NCBI GenBank assembly: GCA_019054805.1
Contig: JAHQIY010000007.1
Coordinates: 687,501-751,500 of the forward strand
Reading direction: 5' to 3'
Source of the DNA: Brachionus manjavacas
Lineage: Eukaryota; Rotifera; Eurotatoria; Ploima; Brachionidae
DNA length: 64,000 nucleotides
In this document: positions 47,017-59,719 of the stretch, in pieces
Position numbering within the stretch: position 1 is the first letter of the stretch
How the letters are laid out: the number at the start of each line of letters is the position of its first letter
The notes under the pieces: generated by a model
Seen by the model: the letters and a program-made list of their open reading frames with translations, nothing else
Told to the model about the DNA's origin: nothing
Databases searched by the model: none
Program-made: the position numbers and the translations under genes

Positions 47017-48903
47017 ATGAAATTACTAGTGAGTCCTGAACAATCATTTTTTTGTATTTTCAATCATTTATTCAATAGAGACTTGTGGGAGCTACTGTGT
47101 TTGGATCAATTACGTTGGTAGGTTATGGTATTTATGATGGAAACGAGGAAGTATACTCTAACCTTTTGATTCCGATTATTCATAAAACAATGGACGGCGA
47201 AGCAGCTCATAATTTTGCAATAATCATGGCCAAGTATGGTTTCGTACCAAGGGAGAAAAAATTTGAAAATGAACAAATTTTGGTAAATGTTACTTTTTTA
47301 TCAATTTTAAATGATTAAATTTTTAAAAGAATATTAGAGTTTTTGACAAAAAATTTAAAAACCCAATAGGATGTGCCGCTGGCTTTGACAAAAACGCAGA
47401 AGCTATTGATGGCTTGTTCAAAATTGGTTTTGGATTTGTTGAAATAGGAACAGTAACTCCATTGTCTCAGCAAGGAAATCCAAAACCAAGGGTCTTCCGG
47501 TTATCCGAGGATAGGGCAGTTATCAATAGGTTTTTTTTTGATTTTGAAATTAATCTCAAATTTACAAATTTAATGCTTAGATATGGCTTTAATGGACAAG
47601 GTCATGATGAAGTTTTAAAAAGGGTAGACCAATTTTGGAAAAATAGGAAAATTGATGAAAAAATACTCGGAGTTAATATTGGCAAAAATAAATTTCAACA
47701 GGATGCCTTAAGTGACTATCTCGCCGGATTGAAATTATTTGCTAATAAGTGTGATTATATAACAATAAATATTTCAAGTCCGAATACACCTGGTTTAAGA
47801 AGCTTACAAAACAGAAAGGAATTGGAAAATTTGATTGATCCGGTAGAATTTTATCATCTGGTTATAATTTCTAATTAAATTATTTAATTCTTTAAGTTAT
47901 TACAAATGAGAAATAAATTGGAAAAAAAAATTCCTTTGATTATAAAAATTGCTCCAGATTTGACAGAAGAGGAAATGAAAGATATTGCTCAAGTAGCATT
48001 GAGAAAAAATGTGAGTATGTTCTTATTTTTTGAGTTCATGATCAGATGGTAAAATTTTTTACTTCAAAAATGTAAATTATTTAATCAAAAATTTTTCAAA
48101 GATAAATAGCAATAGCAATCAAAGATAAAATTTTCAATAATTGAATATAATAATTCTTATGATGAAACTATGGCTACTTGAAACTTGCTCAATTTTCTCT
48201 TTAAAAAAAAAATTTTATTCCAAAATAGAACTCATGAATTTTACTTTTTTTTCTCGTTTAATGTCAAGACTATATGGTCACTTAAGTTACAATTTTCAAG
48301 TAAAAAATGTGACCATCTAATTACGAACTTGAACAGTTCAGTTTAAAAAAAAAATATTTAACAATTTAAATTAGAAACAAATTGATGGATTGATAGTATC
48401 CAATACAACAATTTCAAGACCAAATTTTTTAAAAAGTGAATTTAAGAAAGAGAGTGGTGGTTTATCAGGAAGACCATTGAAAACAATTTCGACTGAAGCT
48501 CTCAAGAAGATGTTTAAATTAACTGAGGGAAAAATTACTTTAATTGGAGTTGGTGGCGTAGAATCTGGTAATGATGCATTGGATAAGATAAAATCCGGTG
48601 CCAGTCTTATTCAATTATACACATCAATGGTTTTTGAAGGTCCAATAATAGTTAACAAAATTAAAAAGGAGTTAATCGAACTTTTACAGTTAGTAATTTT
48701 TTAAATTTAGAAACTAAGAACTTTCAAAAAAAAATAACTAATTTGCGGAAATATCGACAATTATTTCAAAGTTTTATATTTTTTATTTCAATGTGTTTCA
48801 ATATTGTTTATAATTTTGTTTTTTAGAAAAGAGGGCTATTCAAACATTTCAGAGGCAATCGGCGCAAATGTTTATCATAAAAAAACAAAATAAAAATTTA
48901 ATT
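47017..48903 (+). CDS. DHODH: Dihydroorotate dehydrogenase (quinone), mitochondrial
   Basis: Exons 47017-47028, 47079-47282, 47330-47529, 47581-47842, 47897-48010, 48375-48688, 48837-48903 join in frame to 390 aa, close to the usual 390-400 for class 2 enzymes. The enzyme oxidises dihydroorotate to orotate in pyrimidine synthesis and passes electrons through FMN to ubiquinone at the inner mitochondrial membrane. Visible: an N-terminal hydrophobic anchor (LVGATVFGSITLVGYGI), the quinone-tunnel helices (DGEAAHNFA), CAAGFDKNAEAIDGL, VEIGTVTP, NIGKNK, NISSPNTPGLRSLQ with the catalytic base serine near residue 205, KIAPDLT, VSNTTISRP, and the FMN phosphate loop GVGG near 322-325. The presequence is short, and the first exon codes only four residues, so the start is the least certain part. 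No disabling change is visible. Confidence 0.95.
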
Positions 48904-49439
48904 TTAATAATATTTTTAATTTTTCCATTTAAATTAATTAAAGATTCATTATCAAAGATGATTAGAAAAAAAATTTTTTGTAACTATTTTTTAATATTAT
49001 AAAAGTGTATTTTATACTTTGATTTTAATGACGTTTTTACACAACTATTTTGGTATTAAATCGATTAAAGTTTCGCTTTATTTAGTGACCTATTGGTTTT
49101 ATTCAACATATTTATTTTTGAAGGTAAAAAATACGGAAAAATTTTGATAGAAATTCCAAAAATTACCAAAAGTTAAACTGAAATTGGACATCCATTTCTT
49201 TCTCTCATGCTTTAAATTTCCGAGAACATCTTCTGCTGTTTTAGAGTATGCATCTCAGATTTTCGAACATTCTTTCTGTATGTCCGATTCATGACATTTT
49301 TAAAAAACTGAAAATTTAAAAACGCTTATGCACTCAAAAAGTTATAATTTTGGCTCTTTACAAGTAACTTATAACTCGTAGGACATCACAAGGGAAAGAT
49401 AAAGATTGACGTATCTTTACTGTTGAAAAAGAGCAGGCG
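48904..49439. other. Intergenic downstream of DHODH
   Basis: AT-rich. An ATTAAA near 48938 may act as the DHODH poly(A) signal. No other feature. Confidence 0.4.
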
Positions 49440-50890
49440 CAAAAATGAACGGAGCACTTTAAGGAAGTTCAAAATAGACTAGAACTCAAGGAGAGCATAC
49501 AATCTGAACCAGCTATCATGGAACTCGATATTAACACCGAAGTACCAAGTTAAAAGCAAGATGCTGTGTTGAGGGATTTGAAGAAGAGAAAAGCCCCGGG
49601 TATTGAGGGTGATTCGACATAAATGTTGAGAGATGACCTAAGGACCACAGTGGAAATATTGCATAGCCTATACAGAAAGATATGGTGTCAAAGTCATACC
49701 AGAGGACTAGTCTAAGGGCATTTTAGACATACTTACGAAGAAGGGAGACAAAATGATCTGTGATAATTGGCGAGGAATAACATTAATACCAAAAGCAAGC
49801 AAGGTATTCTGCTGTATAATTCTGCGTAGAATAAGATTTGCATTGGATGATGTACTAATGGAAGAATAAACAGGATTTAGAAGAGGAAGAAGAGAATGTA
49901 TTGACAAGATATTTGATCTAAAAAATATCATAGAACAAAGCCTAGAATGGAACAGTCCACTATTCGTAAACTTCATTGACTTGAAGAAATCCTATGAAAG
50001 CATGGAAATGGGACAATCTGAGAGATTCTTGCTTTCTCTTCCAACCCTCTTCTTGTTTCTAATTGACTTTGTTATAAGGAAAACAACTGCAAGACCGAGG
50101 ATTATACAGTGGGGACAAATAACAAGACCAAGACTTTGCAAATAATTTGGTGTTAATTAGTAATAAATTAATAAAGAGATAAATAATGCACCTAAAAATG
50201 CATGAACTATTGAACAACGCTAAACCATTCGGACTCAAAATATACGAGTTAAAACAAAAGTAATGTGCATAAGCACCCACGGGAATCGCAATTCCCACAA
50301 GCGAATTCACATTTTTAAGGAGCACCATCAGTGAAATAATGGGATCCAATTGAGATAAGAAGAAGACTGGCTAAAGCAAAAGGTGCCTTTGCTAGACTTG
50401 GACCAGTATGGAAGTCAGCAAGCTACCGCTAAGAAAGGAAGCTTAAGCTGTACAACAGTGTAGTAAAAGCAATGTTGTGGGATAGCTGAGACTGATAGAA
50501 AGAGCCTAAACATATTCCACATTGGAAGCCTTGGAAGAACTTGTCGAATACACTGACCTGAGAAATTGACAAATGCCTAACTATATAGAAGAACGAACTA
50601 ATGAGCAGGAAAGCCCCAAGTATTGAGGGTATTGAGGAACCAATGAGCCAATGCATCAAGATTAAAAGACTGCGGTTGCTTGGACATGTACTTAGAATGA
50701 AAGGAACACATGAAACAAACAGAGTTTTTCAATGGATACCTAAAGGGTGACGGAGAGTAGGATGACCAGTAATAACTTGGAGGTCAAAAATCAGGAAAAA
50801 GATCACCGAAATGGGCATAACATGAGGAGAACCAATGGTAAAAGCAAAATATATACTTGAGTGGAAATTGAAATTTATGGCCTTATGCTC
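49440..50890 (+). mobile_element. Old LINE pseudogene
   Basis: Broken reverse transcriptase ORF. Recognisable in order: LKKRKAPGIEGD, CDNWRGIT, QGFRRGRRECIDKIF-like remains, IIEQSLEWNSPLFVNFIDLKK, a C-terminal LAKAKGAFARLGPVW, then RLRLLGHVLRMKGTHETNRVFQW and KKITEMGITWGE-like ends. Stops occur every few dozen codons and a middle part (including the YADD box) is deleted. It is a third LINE family, with the LGHVLRM tail typical of LINE copies often annotated as endonuclease-reverse transcriptase. Confidence 0.8.
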
Positions 50891-51281
50891 CACAAGGTGC
50901 GAATAAGAAAAGAAAAAAAATTAGAAAATTTTATTTTTATTTTGATATTTACTTTTATATCAATCAAATAAAATAGATTTCTGTAGAAGGTGAAAGCGTA
51001 TTATGTTAAAAAAAATTTTAAATAAGTTGATTTTATATAAAGTAAAAAACAAATTTTTAAATCACAATAAAGAAAATTTTATGATTTTTTTTATCTTCAT
51101 CTGAATTATTATTTACATACTTGAATCTTCGTTTTCAATCATGAATATTTAAAAATGTGCAGTATTCTGAGATAGTTATAATAAAATTCCAAATCAAGTC
51201 AGATATCTAATAAAGTCGGTAAACTGTCATCTTGGTTGATATATCTCTAAAAAAAGGGAATCGAATTTTCTTTGTTTTTAA

Positions 51282-51598
51282 CATTGTGAATTTTGAAACA
51301 AAGAACAAAAACAAAAATTTTAAAATGAAATAACTTTTTTACTATATGTCTAAAAATTTTTATGCAAATTGTATTAGCTGATACAAATTTTGTACCATCC
51401 AAATTCAGCCTAAGAAAAAACTCTGCAATTTAATTTTAATAATTCTCTAATATATTTAGTGCATTGCAGGCTTGCAGAGTTTTGCAGCGAATTAATTTGG
51501 ATGGTACTAAGTCTGGGTCAGCTAATACACTTTACATAGCAATAGTAAAAAAGTTATTTCATTTTAAAATTTTGTTCTTTGTTCCAAAATTCACAATG
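51282..51598. repeat. Long inverted repeat, about 140-base arms
   Basis: Arms 51282-51428 and 51462-51598 are approximately reverse complementary with small gaps, for example CATTGTGAATTTTG / CAAAATTCACAATG and GTACCATCCAAATT / AATTTGGATGGTAC. The spacer is about 33 bases. No coding capacity. Confidence 0.8.
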
Positions 51599-51828
51599 CC
51601 TTGTATTAATGGGTTTGATAAAGAAATGACTGTTTGTAATGACTTTCAATTTTTTTTCTAAACAAATTATGAAAATTAATATTTATTTGTCAATTATCTG
51701 TTTTCCCAAATCAGTATTTGAAAATATTAAGTACGAAAATGTTAAATTATTTTCTTATATACAAAAATTATCAAAAATCATTTATAAAATAATCTATAAA
51801 AAAAAGATAAACAATAAGAATTTAATGA

Positions 51829-52531
51829 TCTGACCAGTTACCATTTCTTTCACTTACAATCTCAACAACCTAGAAATGTTTTATTAAAAAATTAAAATAA
51901 TAAAATTTTTTATATTTTTTACATATTTAAGATGATTTATATATTTCTTACATTTTTCAACTGTCAAAGTTTTTTTAAATGCTTAATATCAAAAGTAAAA
52001 TAATATGCTTTAAATGAAATCAAAAGTTAGACATAAATTTTTTTAAAAAGCTGGGCTTGTAAAATTTATTCCAAAAGGATCAACATTCAAAGAAGCTTGG
52101 GACAAGACAGCTAACAGCTTAAAAGCAAAAAAAGCTAGAAAATAAAATTTATTTTGTAAATAATGTTTAAATATTTTAATTTGTTTAGAAAAAAAATTGA
52201 AAGAAGTGATTGAAAAAATCCATTTTTCCTTTTCTGTTGAATTTTTACCATTTTTTACCTTTTTTTACAAGAATTTACCGAAATTTACGTCAATTTTTGT
52301 CTAAAAAATTTTTTTCGTTTTCCTTTTTCAAAAATTTTTTTCATGAGAATCGGTTTTTTTCGAGAAATTTTGGAAATTTTTTTTTTCACTGAATTTTACG
52401 ATAATTATCGTTATTTTATGAAAAATACCCTTTTTTAGATTACCATATTTTACGGTAAATATGGTAAAATATCGTGAATTTACCATAATTTACGTAAAAT
52501 ATGGTGAATTCAAGGTATCGTAGCACCACTG
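51829..52531. repeat. Dispersed transposon-like repeat, copy 2
   Basis: Shares 51829-51980 (direct) and 52190-52531 (inverted) with the gene A intron copy at 13.1-13.6 kb. The right end reads CGTAGCACCACTG, matching the CAATGGTGCTA end of copy 1. Together with the adjacent inverted repeat it may be one composite element of about 1.25 kb. Confidence 0.55.
52047..52145 (+). other. Unidentified coding-like 3' exon
   Basis: A 32-codon open stretch ending in TAA with clear coding character: GLVKFIPKGSTFKEAWD, then a Lys/Ala-rich end KAKKARK. It sits inside the repeat copy and follows an acceptor-like TTTTTTTAAAAAG. It is too short for the usual ORF cut-off. It could be a captured host exon or the C-terminus of a transposon protein. 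I do not recognise it. Confidence 0.35.
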
Positions 52532-52753
52532 TATGAATTAGTAGTAATTGACCATTTTAATTTGATTTTAAAGATATAAAAAATATACAGAATTTTATTC
52601 TTGGAAAATTAAAAAACTTAGTACAAATATCTAAACAATAATTTTTTGATGTTGTTTTGACCGTAAATAAAACAGAAAATTAGATCAGATAAAAAAAATA
52701 TGAATAATATAAAAAAGTTTCTATGAACCATTGCATTTTAATTGAATACTCAA

Positions 52754-55700
52754 TTAAACAATAGTTTGCTTGCTTATTATAGCTTGAGAATAAGAGGGAA
52801 CTTGATTTGAAGCGGCTAGGGGTTCATAATCAATTTGATTAGTAACTTCGTTTGTGACCATTAGATTGGAAGTCGTTGGTACAGGATTATCTTTAACAAC
52901 TTCTTCATATTTCGGAGGCAAAGTCATATAAGACTCTTCATCAAACTTGACATCGGTGTTACTTTCTTCTAAGTATCCATTGCCAGATGCGGAATAACTC
53001 TGATTACGGAAAGATTCAAATGCAATCATGTCTCGGTAACAGTACCACACAATTATAACTACGTAGAATTTTACCAATATGCTTGCAAGCAGAATTGCGA
53101 ATACTAAAAGATCCAATGATTGATTTTCCATTGAAAGAAGTTTGCTTTTGAATATGAAATAACTATGGCTTTGAATATAAAATTTTACATTGGGCAAACA
53201 AGTGTAAAAGCTCAAAGTAGACAGTGTGGCCATTACTAATTGAAATACTTTAATACTGAAATATGGCATTAGATAGCTTGGCTTGCTCTTTCGAATTCCA
53301 TACAATAGCATTGAGATTATTAAGATCGAAAAAAATGTCACGAACACATAGACTGATTTGTCTTCTTGAAAATAAAATTTTTTAAATATTAACAAAGATT
53401 TTTGTTCAGAACGCTTACACTATTATTTATTCATTAGAATTTAAGATTTGACTTAAAAATCTTTTTTTTTGGACTTTTTTAACATGATTTAAAAAATAAT
53501 TTTTGATTTAATGCTAAAATGAATATATAAAAATTGATTTTTAGCATCATTCTAGCATTTGAGAAGTTATAATTCTGCATGTAAGACCACAAGTTAAATT
53601 TCTTTCTTAAAATTTCGTTAACACTCAAAATACCGAAGTATTGAATAAAAATTTTAAAAGTTAATTATGGAAATTGATTAAATGTATGAAGATATCAAGC
53701 TTGAATTTTTCCCCAAATTCACATGACGTATGTTTTCATAAGTAAAATTTTTATAATTTAAATGATAAGGATTTCTATATCTAGAAAATTGATCAACTTT
53801 TTAAAATTTTGCAAGAATAGTCCAGAAGACATTCTTTTGGGTTCCAGGTAATTTTTCAAATTGGATCAAAAAATTTTAAATGCGCAATCAAATTTCAATG
53901 CATCTTTAAATTACAATCCTTTATAAAAAGTTAAAAAATACAGTTTTTAAATGTTATAAATATGTTAAAATCTACCATGAAATTCAATTGCGCATTCAAA
54001 ATGTTTTGATCACGTGTGAAAAATGAAATTTGATCAAAAAGGTTACCTCGGTTTAATAACTTTATTTGTTGATTCTAATGCGTTATTTTGACTTTGAACC
54101 CAAAAGAAAAAAATTTCCATTTTTTTTCTTAATAGACTGGAAAGTGATAGAAATTCTATGAAGCTAGATAGATATAATATACTGAAAGTTGAAAGCATAA
54201 AATAACTCGTTGCGTAGAAATCGAGGAAACGCTTAGCCACAAGAGACATTGCCTGAAAAAGAAAAGCATAGCTTTAGACTCTCTTCAAAAAGTCATGGTT
54301 ATTGGGATACTGACTCCCAAATTTGAAAGGCTTGTGCAAAATGAACATAAGACCAGTTCTGATGTGCGGTTTTGAGAATTTCATTTTCCAAAGAACACTA
54401 ATCAATTAAATAAAAAGAGTTGAAGGCTACATCATTAATCATCTACTAGATTTTTCTACAAGGTGCAGAACTACAGGAATCTTGCTCTCACCAAACAAAT
54501 TACGGGCAGAAATTTTTTGAGAAAATCAAAAACTGCTTCTATGACAGATTGGTAAAAAATAAATACACCAGCATGATTTTTATTTAACTAGAAAGCTATC
54601 AAAACGAGTGTGATTTTATCACTGAAATATAATGTATTGATATCAAGATAATAGCAAATTCTTGAAACAAATTTTAAACAACTCGGTCAGTTGTAAAGTT
54701 TTTGAGTAGCTCAGGAAAGATTACAAATCGTTCAATAGAGATAACACATCGTTTTAAAAGCAACTCACAATCATTGAAAACTTGGTACCCATAAACTTTA
54801 TGGAAAATGATCCAAAATTTTCCATTTTCTTGATAGAGAGTCATTTCGACTGTGAAAATGGTGGACTTATAGATTCCTTGAAGTACTATTTCTATCTAAA
54901 ATATTTAGGAATGCAAAGTAATCAAGAGTATTTTTATTTGTATAAAGTTTGAAATGACCATTTAGTGGATTTTATTTTTTAATTTTTTTTTAATAAATTT
55001 AATTTTTGCACAAAAAACTTTTTGTTTATATTGCCTATGGGACTAAAATAGTTTTTCTTAAATAAATAAAAGCAAATGAATGCAGAAATGAATGTTTGTA
55101 TCATATGAAGTTAAGTTTCAGGACTTGGTCTGTGTCGTCATAGAATGTTGTTTATTTTGACACTAAATTTGACATTATTAAAATAGACAAGTTTCATGCA
55201 GACAAGATTTAAATCTGCCATGTTTCATAATGATAGATAGGGAGCTTAATTTGAAAAATTTAATAAAACATAATTTTAATTCTAAAAATGGATGATTTGA
55301 TCAACAACTTAGAGAATTTGAATATGATCGTGTCTCAATAAAAGATAAAGACGGTAGTAATTATTATTTTTTATTTATTTGTAATTTAAAAAGTAAATTT
55401 CTAGTATAGGTATTTTAAGATTGAAAAAATTAGAAACCCGGGGTAAAAAAAAATTATTTAATAATTTAAATGGGCTTATAATATAAAATGCTTATTTTTT
55501 AAATGGGCTTATAATGAAAAATTCATATTTTTTGAAAAAAAATTCGATTCTTCACAGAAAAAATAGAAAAAAGTACTAAAATAATTGATTAATTTTTGGT
55601 GAGCTTACAAATTGAAAAATTAAACGAAAAAAATTTTTAATTTATTTCCATTTAGCATCTCTTGCCTTGCTGCTGCTTCTTCTTTTGATGGCCTACCTTG

Positions 55701-58269
55701 ATCAGTTCAGGAAAAAAAGTAAAAATAGTTAGATAGCAATCACACAATGGAGTCGGGTTTTAGACATATCTTGAATCAAATCCCGCTTTATATTCATCAA
55801 CCAGCTTGACAACCAATGGAACAGAATGACGCAGTCCTCCCGCTACATATCTTTCGCTCAGTAGGAGTTACTTATTCAATATTAATTTTGTACTTGATTG
55901 AATTTTATACTTGTCAATTAGAACTAGTAAAATTAAACTTAGCAATTTTTTCTTATGTCTAATTAAAACAAATTAACTTGTCAAGTTAATCTAAGTCTGT
56001 TAAATTGAACTTGTCAAAGTTAGGGTTAAACCTCAAAAGAGATATTTTATTTTATTTTATTTTTTAAAATTTATTCAGAAAAGCCCTAGCTCGATACAGG
56101 AAACAAATAAATAAAAATAATAAATGAAATTCTCAAATTTTGTTTAGTATATACTATTCGAAATAATAATCTTATTGACTTGTTGAAACAAAAAAAAATA
56201 AAGATCCTTCGAAATCGTGTGAATATACCATGAAAAAAATCATGAATTATAAAATAAATTTACTGTCGACCATACATGGAAACGCCAATTATTAGTCCTT
56301 CAACACGCAGCAGACACCATCTAGAGTTAAATATAATAAAATATTGTTTCCCTGTATCAATAAGTATCATTCAGACAAAAATTTTATATTCCGGCTCGAC
56401 TTGCCGGACTCTCATTACGCATAAGCGTCATTGGAATTTCTGATCGAAAATTCAATCGATCATGTCCACAAGATGGATAACTTTGCAAATTTACCTTAAG
56501 CTAGACCCAATGAAGATATTTTGCCAATATTGAAAGGGAAAATATATGAGGATTACTGGTAAGCGATAACATTGCATCAATTGAGGTTCAGGATACTAAA
56601 ATATCTACGTGAAACTCGCCTAACATCAATACAGACCCTAATGGAAGGTGTCAAAAGTAGGATTGGCAAGATTCGATGAAAAGATAAAACTTGATTATCC
56701 GAAATTAGTGACATGTTACTAAATCAAATAATGACATGTCTTTTTATAAAAATTTATGAAAATTGTAATTTTTTTTGGCTTGTATTTAAATGATCAGTAT
56801 TTTAAATATTTTGAATCAAAATTAAAATCATTTAACTCAATTGCGGCAAAAAAATGTTGGTCCAAATAGAATAAGCTTAGGGGAGTTCGAGGACTGGCGC
56901 ATCAACCACAGCATAGCGGCAAGTGAAGACACAGGTTATGTGGTAAATAATTTTGAAAATTATGGAGATGTTGAAAATGATGATGACGACAATGATTAAA
57001 AGCGAATAGGAGTAAGGTAAATATACTTTTCCAACCTTTTTCATGCATTACATGTGCAAACATTTGTTCGGTCTTGCAATTAGATTAAAATATGTGAAAC
57101 CACCACCAGTAGCAAAAGATGTACCGATTAGTGAAAAACGCAAAAGAGGAAGACCAATTAAAGCAACAAAAGCTTTATTAATTGATTAAAATTCCTTTTT
57201 AATTTAATTTAACTGTTTTTTTTAAATCAATATTACATTTCATTACAAATTAAAAGATTTCACTTTTAATATTTAAATTTTACCTAACATTATATATTAA
57301 ATACTTATCGAAATTATAAAATACTGATCTAATTAAAAAAAATACTGATAATATTAAAATTATTTACTAATTTATTTAAAATAAATTAATTAACAAGCAT
57401 TAAACTTAATGTAAATAATGGCCTACAAATTTTATAAATAAACTATGTTAAGCTTTAAATTCTTTTTCTAAATCACTTGGCCTCTGTCTTCATTCTTTAA
57501 AAATGAAGGAGTTTTGACCTTTTGTAAAAATTCCGGAAACTTTGTCTTCACCCGTTAGCATGTCACCACACCAATGTTCAAATTATAAATCAACAGAATA
57601 TTTTAGCTTTCAAAATTCTTTTTTTAGCAAAATTATAGATTATATAATATTGTATCAATGCAGTTTCCTCTTATTTGAAAGGAAAACTAATTTAGTGATC
57701 AATTTTGGCCTTAGCGAAGAATAAATAAATAAATAGATTTTTCTGACAAAAAATAATTTTGTAAAAAAATGGTCTCTTTTAAAAAAAATTGAATTAATTT
57801 CTTTGAATTTTTTTTTATCTTTTCATAACTAAACTGTGAGAGAAAAGAACAAAAAAATTAATAAATCATACTTGGACTTTTTCTATCTTCACCAGAGAGA
57901 ACCAGTTGATTAGAAGATGGATACTGCAGTGTTAGCTCCGAATTTCGCTTGTATTTATGAATAGCCATAAAATGTGTTGCTTCGGCGAATGGCATGGCTG
58001 TCGGAGAGTCCAAATTTCCACTTTTGGATAGAAGCTGGCAATTAGATGACGGCGAGGCCATCAAGCTAAAAGAATTTGTGTAATAATGGTCAAATATGCC
58101 CGGATGTGACCATGACGTCAGCAAAGACATCACGAACATAACATGAGCGAACTGTTGAAAAAAATTAATTTTAGTTCAGTTCAATTCGACTAAATCTTAC
58201 CAAGTCTATGCTGCCAATTAGCAGCGTTGCTGATTTGACTTTCAAGCAGCAAAGAATTTTTCTAGTCAT
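52754..58269 (-). CDS. LAPTM-family lysosomal transmembrane protein
   Basis: Minus-strand exons 58269-58201, 58151-57872 and 53364-52754 join in frame (319 aa). Four membrane segments: about 13-37 (after a cytosolic CCLKVKS, matching the CC-rich N-terminus of LAPTM4), 121-140, 152-172 and 200-226 (ending IIVWYCYRDM, as in the family). The cytosolic tail has a PPxY motif (LPPKYEEV, near 266-269), the family's binding site for Nedd4-type ubiquitin ligases that sort it to late endosomes and lysosomes, and a second tyrosine motif PSYSQAI. The luminal loop between segments 1 and 2 is about 80 residues, roughly twice that of LAPTM4A. The 4.5 kb second intron holds transposon debris. The family call rests on the last exon; the link of exon 2 to exon 3 rests on phase. 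Confidence 0.8.
53365..57871 (-). other. 4.5 kb intron of the LAPTM gene
   Basis: Mostly AT-rich noncoding DNA. It contains a possible LINE scrap near 54300-54520 (plus strand, RPVLMCGFENFIF), an AT-hook-like GRPSKEEAAARQEM on the minus strand near 55660-55700, and the end of a MULE transposase at 57000-57189. A 203-base open exon-like stretch at 54047-54249 (minus) does not fit the gene's phase. Confidence 0.55.
57000..57189 (+). mobile_element. MULE transposase C-terminal fragment
   Basis: The plus strand reads CKHLFGLAIRLKYVKPP and then KRKRGRPIKATKALL before a stop. The CKH part resembles the end of a SWIM zinc finger, and KRGRP is an AT-hook. This combination is found at the C-terminus of many Mutator-like transposases. 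The catalytic domain is absent. Confidence 0.5.
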
Positions 58270-59719
58270 TGTAAATCAAGGAGCTTCTTTTCAGGATTTT
58301 TTGTTGTTGAATTTCTCTAAAAAAATTCAAACAAAAAAATTACTTTGCTCTTTCTTTCTAAATCCAAAATCGAGACAACTTTAGTAAATCCTAGAGCTCT
58401 CGATTTCTTTGAATAATATTGTTTATTAATTCGTTTTAAAATTCAAAATTAAGACACGTTGATCTAACAAAAGATATATAAAATATGGGTCAGAAGAAAA
58501 CCAAACTACATTGCTCAACGTGTCTTTAACCTCTCGTTAGCTTGGCAAATAAACTCTTGTGATCATAAAAAGGCTTGGTTACATAAAAAATAAATTTTCA
58601 AGTTTTCAAAAATCATAAAAAAAGGTAAATTTTATTTCTAGTTATCTAATCTAATACAATTTCGAAATTGTGTCCTAGAAACCATAATTTCATTTGCAAC
58701 AAAAGTTGTTCACTTTCGCCCAAAAAGCACTTGATAGAAAAAGAATGAAATCATGCCTTGGAACAATCGCATATTCATCGATTGTTTCTTCCAACAACAA
58801 CAGCAAAAAAAGCTACTTATCAAGTCTACTGAATTGAATTAGTGCTGATTTTTAGAGTCAAAACTGAGTTCATGATTTGGTCGAAATTTTAAGCAACCAA
58901 AAAAACGCTCATTTTCTTCATTCAATTTGTTTTAGCATAAAAAATTCTTGAAATAATTGCACATTTTTGTTTTGCGATGGTTTTATTCAATTAACTGATT
59001 TATGAGCGCAAATCGATATATGTTCTTTTTTTGTCTTGGCTAGCTAACCTACAGATTGACCTAAAAATTAGCTTAACTAGATTGAATCAAAAAGTTCATG
59101 TGGTTTATTGTGTTTGTTCAAAGATTAGCATGCAATTTTCTTGTTTGAGTGATCATGATGCCGGCTTGAATTCAATTCCCTTTGCTAATCTATTTATTTT
59201 GCGTTTCTATCGAAGCCCCTTGAATTAATGGTTTTAAAGGTGTAGCATCCAGTTGACATTTGTGAACAGTATAATTTCATGAATCATATACTAATCACAT
59301 AGTGATATTCTATTAGGATATAAATGAAAAAAATAACGTTGCTTTAATAAAAATTTGGCTTTTTAAAATGCCAGACTTTCAAGCATCGAACAGGTTATCA
59401 TTAATTTGAATAAGAAAATATCCACTTTTTTTATCACTCTAAAAATTCTTGCTTAAATTAGAGAAAAATCAATATTTGTTTTTTTTTCTATTTAATTATT
59501 CTAAAATGCTCGACGGATTAATTTTTAAGAATTAAGGCTTCTAGAAGAAAATTATTTAATCCTAAATATCATTTTTTCACGATCACGCCATCTATTGCTT
59601 TAAGCCAAAAATTTTAGTATTCACACATTTCATAAAAAAGAAAACAGTTGATTTTTAAAAATTGAACTTTTATTTTAAAAAATTTAAATTCTAATTAATT
59701 TTAAATATAAACTTAATAA
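58270..59719. other. Region upstream of LAPTM gene
   Basis: AT-rich. A perfect 12-bp inverted repeat (58451-58462 AAGACACGTTGA and 58515-58526) encloses a TATATAAAAT stretch about 200 bases upstream of the LAPTM start codon and could be a promoter element. Nothing else is recognised up to the gypsy LTR. Confidence 0.45.

Noticed and set aside
54047-54249. Minus-strand open stretch beginning MSLVAKRFLDFY, with acceptor and donor-like ends, as an extra LAPTM exon
   Set aside because: Its entry and exit phases fit neither exon 57872 nor exon 53364, whereas those two join directly in frame. It could be an alternative first exon but is not supported.
54300-54520. LINE scrap (RPVLMCGFENFIF) in the LAPTM intron
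   Set aside because: The resemblance to the C-terminal part of LINE reverse transcriptases is limited to about a dozen residues, too weak for a separate feature.
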